From Acidimicrobiaceae bacterium (GTDB lineage Bacteria > Actinomycetota > Acidimicrobiia > Acidimicrobiales > RAAP-2): a stretch of DNA of 9,197 nucleotides. Positions 5,702-9,197 of this stretch are shown here, piece by piece (positions within the stretch are counted from its first letter, which is position 1; each line of letters starts with the position of its first letter). The notes under the pieces were generated by a model. That model did not search any database and was not told where the DNA came from. It saw nothing but the letters and a program-made list of their open reading frames with translations. Location of the stretch: contig PLSY01000203.1 of NCBI GenBank assembly GCA_003164275.1, positions 1 through 9,197 on the forward strand, given 5' to 3'. The translations under genes were made by a program, and so were the position numbers.

Positions 5702-7270
5702 CTAGCCATCGGCCGCCGCCATTTCCGCTATCACCAATTGTTTGAGGATCGTCTTGTCAATCTTTCCACTCGCATTTCGCGGGAAGTGATCGACGACGTG
5801 GATCTGCTCGGGAAGCTTGTGTCGGGCCAAGCCGACGGAACTGCAATGACGTACGATCTCGTCAAGGGTGGTTGAGCGCCCGCCGTTGTCCTCGAGCACG
5901 ACGCAGCACCGTTCGCCAGCCTCCGGATCAGGCACTCCGACTACGGCGGCTTCGTCTAGCTCGGACATGGCAACCAGTACGCCTTCGATCTCAGCGGCGG
6001 AGATCTTCTCACCCTTACGGATGATCACATCCTTCAGTCGGCCCACAATGTGGACATAGCCATCCAAATCGATTACGCCGATATCCCCGGTATGGAAGTA
6101 CCCATCAGAATCAAAAGCGTCGCCGTTCAGAGCCTCGTCCAGGTACCCCGTGCAGAGGCTTGCTCCTCGGACACACAGTTCCCCGGTCACCGTTGGCATA
6201 CAGACCGATCCATCTTCTGAGACGATCTTCACTTCACAACTTGGGATCGGCCGCCCTTCTGCTGTCGAAAGGCAGATCTCACTGTCTTCGAGGCGACTCA
6301 GGACGCTCATAGGAGCTTCGGTCAATCCGTAGCAAGAGAGGGCTCCGAGGCCACCCAACTCGTCGCGCAGTGCCCGATGAAGATCCGGAGGTTTCGGTGC
6401 AGCGCCAGTCACGACTGCCCGAAGGTCGGGAAGGAGAGGATCCTGCGGCTGCCGTCGCTGCTCAGCCAAGAACAGAACCGCAAGAGGCGTTCCGCCGGCC
6501 AGAAGTGTCACACCGGCACTCGACAGCGCCTCAAGAGTGGACGCAAGATCGAAGTGATCGATGACAACGGCACTGCAGCCGGTCAGCATCTGCAAGACGA
6601 GCATCTGGATCCCGCCGACGTGCGTGAAGGGGAACACGACCGGAAAGCGATCATCTGCGGTCACACCAAATGCGTCGACCATCGCCGACGGGCCGGCAAG
6701 CAATGAGGCATCGGTGTGGAGCACTCCCTTCGGTTCAGACGTTGTCCCGGAGGTAAAGAAGATCCAACGAACGGAGGCTTGGGGTTCCCCCTCACCGACA
6801 GGTGCTCTGCCGGTGTCCTGTATGACCCCGCCATCCAGCAGCCACAGTTCTGTTCCGCAATCCACATCTGCGAGCACGCCTGCAACCATCGATGAATAGT
6901 CGAAGCCGCCGCTCCAATGCTTTTTGGAAATGAACACGTCGGGTCGAACTTGGCGCGTAATGAACGAGAGTTCTCGCGTTCGGTACATCGGCAGAATCGG
7001 GTTTTGAACGGCGTTGAGACTTGCCAGAGCGCCTGCAAGCACCATCGCGGCCAAGGAGGTCGGTAGCTGCCAGGAAACTCGAGTTCCAGCTCCAACCCCC
7101 TGAGCCGCCAGAGAGTTTGCCAGTTGACGCACACGCAGCCCGAACTCATCAAAGCTGACTGCGGCGCCACATTCGTCAATGAATCCAACCAGATCGGGCG
7201 TAGCTGCCGCCCTGTGCTCGATCAGCGACGTGAGATCTTGGCCATCCGAGACGTCGACCGGTGGTTCCAC
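5702..7270 (-). CDS. AMP-binding acyl-CoA synthetase (CoA ligase)
   Basis: A 522-residue member of the ANL adenylating superfamily that activates a carboxylic acid to its acyl-CoA through an acyl-AMP. Core motifs are all intact: the P-loop FFTSGTTSEPKG (171-182), VTGAAP (287-292), YGLTEAP (314-320), GYFHTGD (390-396) with the ribose-binding Asp396, hinge region GRLKDVIIRKGEKIS (410-424), and PRNASGKID (497-505) with catalytic Lys503. Length is normal for medium or aryl acid ligases; the acid cannot be predicted. The start is a GTG at 7268-7270, 12 nt after the amidohydrolase stop, with a weak GGCGG upstream. No ATG lies in a sensible position, so the GTG is the best choice. It is the central gene of the operon and presumably activates the acid released by the amidohydrolase or monooxygenase step. 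Confidence 0.93.
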   Translation of the reverse strand: MEPPVDVSDGQDLTSLIEHRAAATPDLVGFIDECGAAVSFDEFGLRVRQLANSLAAQGVGAGTRVSWQLPTSLAAMVLAGALASLNAVQNPILPMYRTRELSFITRQVRPDVFISKKHWSGGFDYSSMVAGVLADVDCGTELWLLDGGVIQDTGRAPVGEGEPQASVRWIFFTSGTTSEPKGVLHTDASLLAGPSAMVDAFGVTADDRFPVVFPFTHVGGIQMLVLQMLTGCSAVVIDHFDLASTLEALSSAGVTLLAGGTPLAVLFLAEQRRQPQDPLLPDLRAVVTGAAPKPPDLHRALRDELGGLGALSCYGLTEAPMSVLSRLEDSEICLSTAEGRPIPSCEVKIVSEDGSVCMPTVTGELCVRGASLCTGYLDEALNGDAFDSDGYFHTGDIGVIDLDGYVHIVGRLKDVIIRKGEKISAAEIEGVLVAMSELDEAAVVGVPDPEAGERCCVVLEDNGGRSTTLDEIVRHCSSVGLARHKLPEQIHVVDHFPRNASGKIDKTILKQLVIAEMAAADG

Positions 7271-7282
7271 TGCAGCCGCCGG

Positions 7283-8749
7283 CTACCTGTTGGCTTGGTC
7301 TTTGGCAAGCACTTCTGCCGCAGAAGACTCAACAGACGTTCCCACAAAGAACTCTGGATTCGTCCCGCCATGAAGTCGGACGGCATTCTCAAAGGCGAAG
7401 TCACGAAAGTCACGCAGGTCCATGATGCCGTCCTCAACGGGTTCGAATGCCTCATGGACCACGAGACGCATGTCCTTCACATCGAAGTGGCTCAAATCCG
7501 AGCCGAACATCGCGTTGAGTCGAGCACCGAAGGGATTCAGTCGTTCGTCGAACGCGATCGCATTCATCCTGTCGTCGCCCTCACAGCCGAAGAAGAATGG
7601 CGGGACGAATAGATCACGAATATCACTCTTCTGGGTGATCTCGCAGTCTCTCCAGTCATCGAGCTCCTCTGGATGATCGCCCCACGTTGCGTCGGCAGTA
7701 ATGAGGTCGCGCAGGCGACGGGTCTTTTCGCCCCCATATCCTTCGATCATTTCGGCCATGACCTCAACGTCGAGTCTTGCCGGATCCAAGTGTTGGATAC
7801 CTTCCGCCCCACGCTTCTCCCAATGCTCGATCAGGCGTGCATACAGGCTCGGAGCCCATCCCACACCCCCTTCGAGAAAGCCAAACCGGAGATCGGGAAA
7901 ACGTCGAGTCACACCACCAAAGAACAATGCCTTACAGATAGCTTCACCGCCTTCGGCGAATCCACCGATCTGGTTGTATTGGTGCCGGGAGATGGACCGC
8001 CGGGTGGCCCAACCAATCGGACCTGAGTGGAATGTCGGAGCTACTTTGAGCTCAAGGCACTTCTGCCACACAGGGTCGTAGTCGTAGTCGCTGTCGATGG
8101 CAAAGCAATCCTGATAAGTGGCGACTTCGTCGAGTTCGGGATACTTGTCGTGCACCGCTGGAATCGGACGCTGAACGTCTCCGGCCAACAGAACCACCTT
8201 GAACCCCAGTTCGTTCACTGAGTATTCGAGCTCGGCGATTGCTTCCTCGGGGGTATGCATTGGGATCACTGCGGCTGGCGCCAGCCGCTCTCCCAAGCCC
8301 GCGAACGCACCAGAGGCATAGATGTTGAAAGCCCGGGCGGCGGCACGACGGAGTTCGTCATCATGGAATCCAGGCAGCGAGATGACCATCATTCCCGTGC
8401 CCGGATACACAACCGAGAAATCGAGACCGAGTTCGTCCATTCTGTCGAACATCAATGCGGGCAACATGCCCGTTGCTCGATCGAGAGTCTGTTCAGTCGG
8501 CATGGGCCACCACACGGGAATGCCAACTCGCTCTTGCCTGCGTTCATCCAAAGTCATCTGGAACGCGCGCCGTGCCTTCTTCAGCTGAGCGATGAATCGG
8601 TCGGCCATCGCCGGTCCGGCAACTTCCGCGAGATGCTCCAAGATGACCTGGATGGGTTCGATGTGGTGCGCATCTGCATCGACAATCGGGTGGTCGATGT
8701 CCTGGAGGATCTTGGCAACTGTGACATCCTGCTGGCGTTTTGCTAGCAA
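7283..8749 (-). CDS. Amidohydrolase-related metal-dependent protein (Amidohydrolase_2)
   Basis: A 488-residue TIM-barrel protein of the Amidohydrolase_2 family, which includes hydrolases and non-hydrolytic decarboxylases such as ACMSD and gamma-resorcylate decarboxylase. From the TTG start, HPIVDADAHHIEP (20-32) supplies the strand-1 metal motif. PTFHSG (238-243) gives a likely strand-5 metal His, FGFLEGG (289-295) follows, and MFGSDLSHFD (414-423) holds the strand-8 Asp. NAVRLHG (455-461) is the usual C-terminal signature. It is longer than ACMSD-type decarboxylases and resembles the larger actinobacterial members, whose reactions are mostly unknown. I chose the TTG at 8747-8749 because AAAGGGGAG lies six nt upstream. 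A GTG eight codons earlier (8773) has no good Shine-Dalgarno and sits in a small hairpin (arms 8772-8776 and 8783-8787). It is the first substantial gene of the operon with the CoA ligase and MaoC genes. Decarboxylase versus hydrolase cannot be settled. Confidence 0.88.
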   Translation of the reverse strand: MLAKRQQDVTVAKILQDIDHPIVDADAHHIEPIQVILEHLAEVAGPAMADRFIAQLKKARRAFQMTLDERRQERVGIPVWWPMPTEQTLDRATGMLPALMFDRMDELGLDFSVVYPGTGMMVISLPGFHDDELRRAAARAFNIYASGAFAGLGERLAPAAVIPMHTPEEAIAELEYSVNELGFKVVLLAGDVQRPIPAVHDKYPELDEVATYQDCFAIDSDYDYDPVWQKCLELKVAPTFHSGPIGWATRRSISRHQYNQIGGFAEGGEAICKALFFGGVTRRFPDLRFGFLEGGVGWAPSLYARLIEHWEKRGAEGIQHLDPARLDVEVMAEMIEGYGGEKTRRLRDLITADATWGDHPEELDDWRDCEITQKSDIRDLFVPPFFFGCEGDDRMNAIAFDERLNPFGARLNAMFGSDLSHFDVKDMRLVVHEAFEPVEDGIMDLRDFRDFAFENAVRLHGGTNPEFFVGTSVESSAAEVLAKDQANR

Positions 8750-8868
8750 CTGAGACTCCCCTTTGAGTGGCACACCTTCATGGGTGTTCGGATTGACATC
8801 GCTTCAGCATCGGAGCGAACAGTGCCTCTCCCCGTTTGCGAAGACGAGGCAAAGGACCCTGATGCCAT
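8743..8868 (-). CDS. Small upstream ORF (41 codons) overlapping the amidohydrolase start
   Basis: An ATG at 8866-8868, with AAAGGAG four nt upstream, opens a 41-residue frame beginning MASGSFASSSQTGRG and ending at a TAG (8743-8745). That stop overlaps the TTG start region of the amidohydrolase, which is in another frame. The peptide is Ser/Thr-rich, with no membrane segment and no family I recognise. It could be a leader peptide whose translation is coupled to the next gene, an unrecognised small protein, or an accidental frame with a good ribosome-binding site. If transcription starts inside it, it is not translated at all. Confidence 0.35.
   Translation of the reverse strand: MASGSFASSSQTGRGTVRSDAEAMSIRTPMKVCHSKGSLSC
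8756..8764 (-). promoter_or_regulatory. Strong Shine-Dalgarno for the amidohydrolase TTG start
   Basis: On the minus strand AAAGGGGAG ends six nt before the TTG at 8749. It is among the best ribosome-binding sites in the window and decides the start in favour of TTG. It also lies inside the small upstream ORF, as expected if the two are translationally coupled. Confidence 0.6.
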
Positions 8869-8881
8869 GATGCTCCTTTAT

Positions 8882-8891
8882 CAACTAGTTG
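8882..8891. promoter_or_regulatory. Palindrome CAACTAGTTG upstream of the amidohydrolase operon
   Basis: CAACTAGTTG is a perfect 10-bp palindrome, with a second 6-bp palindrome, CAATTG, beside it at 8893-8898. Its AACnnGTT core resembles the core of KstR-type TetR operators (TNNAACNNGTTNNA), but the outer T and A of that consensus are not met. It lies 14 bp upstream of the small ORF start, a place suited to repressor control of the operon. The regulator is unknown. Confidence 0.35.
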
Positions 8892-9197
8892 TCAATTGCA
8901 AATCCAACGGAGCGTGACAACTCCCGGCTCTTCTAGTTGCTCGCCTCGACCCCCGCCATAGCAAGGCCTAGCCATCTCGAACTCGCCCTGGCCTCGGGCT
9001 GAGTCCCCTTGCGACTTTGGCTGACGGGCCGGTGGACAGGCCCGACGTGTGGAGTCAGACGTGTATGCCCGCATAGCCATAAGCGGCCCGAGGTTCTGTT
9101 TTTCGGAAAGGGTTTGACCAGCCAGACCCCACTTCGTGAATGGATGCACGATGCTCAGCAATGTGAACCCTTACGACATGAACACACCACCATTCGG
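8892..9197. other. Non-coding region with hairpin potential; possible mobile-element end
   Basis: No convincing gene is visible here. An 89-codon minus-strand frame exists but has no family character. On the plus strand two hairpins can form: CGGGCC/GGCCCG with an 8-nt loop (9025-9044), and GGGTTTG/CAGACCC with one G-U pair and a 6-nt loop (9110-9129). A second GGCCCG at 9085-9090 could compete for the first arm, and GACGTGT is repeated at 9044-9050 and 9058-9064. A plus-strand frame opens at GTG 9163 or ATG 9178 and runs off the window (VNPYDMNTPPF). This could be the structured 5' end of an IS110-type element ahead of its transposase, but the coding part is outside the window, so this is a guess. 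Confidence 0.2.

Noticed and set aside
7124..7612. 162-codon plus-strand frame across the ligase and amidohydrolase junction
   Set aside because: It lies antisense to two well-supported genes and shows no recognisable motif; the same applies to the frame at 8255-8746.
8890..8895. TTGACA on the minus strand as a -35 box for the amidohydrolase operon
   Set aside because: A -10 at normal spacing would fall at about 8872-8867, where the sequence (CATCAT) is poor. Transcription would then begin after the ATG at 8868, so the match is probably accidental or belongs to the operator.
8892..9161. 89-codon minus-strand frame as a gene
   Set aside because: The composition is not protein-like (GGGRGEQLEEPG and similar), there is no convincing ribosome-binding site, and it overlaps the hairpin-forming region.
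1..9197. CRISPR array, tRNA or rRNA genes, toxin-antitoxin or defence system
   Set aside because: I saw no regularly spaced repeats, no tRNA-like cloverleaf or rRNA sequence, and no protein with such motifs in the window.

Overview
The window looks like a catabolic accessory region of an actinobacterium of moderate GC content, possibly a marine or soil Acidimicrobiia or Mycobacteriales type. The grounds are the protein families (LLM flavin monooxygenase, large Amidohydrolase_2 protein, actinobacterial-type sucraseferredoxin) and the frequent GTG/TTG starts. The lineage is inferred from family flavour only, because there is no rRNA or marker gene. Seven genes are well supported. Six are on the minus strand and one is on the plus strand.

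Layout. Bases 1-276 hold no intact gene, only a possible 3' gene remnant (5-175) and a pair of 11-bp direct repeats. Bases 277-2321 (minus) hold an alpha/beta hydrolase and an LLM-class flavin-dependent monooxygenase joined by an ATGA overlap. Bases 2322-2703 are a divergent control region with several short palindromes. Bases 2704-3609 (plus) encode a thioredoxin-like ferredoxin of the sucraseferredoxin/Apd1 family, with a perfect 12-bp inverted repeat just inside the coding sequence. Bases 3660-4655 (minus) encode an AcuI/YhdH-type acrylyl-CoA reductase. Bases 4800-8749 (minus) hold a tight three-gene operon: amidohydrolase, acyl-CoA synthetase and double-hotdog MaoC-like hydratase, with gaps of 11-12 nt. 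A 41-codon ORF precedes the amidohydrolase and overlaps its likely TTG start. Bases 8892-9197 contain no convincing gene. The region can fold into hairpins and may be the non-coding end of a mobile element such as IS110, but that is speculative.

How the genes may work together. The monooxygenase, hydrolase and amidohydrolase could oxidise and open or decarboxylate an organic substrate. The CoA ligase would activate the resulting acid. The MaoC protein could hydrate an enoyl-CoA, and the AcuI-like reductase could reduce an acrylyl-CoA-like intermediate. The substrate cannot be read from the sequence. A flavin reductase, thiolase, acyl-CoA dehydrogenase, transporter and regulator are all absent here and would have to lie elsewhere. 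No clear new defence or mobile system was found. The most unusual signals are the hairpin at 2735-2761, the small ORF that overlaps the amidohydrolase start, and the altered active-site motif of the MaoC protein.
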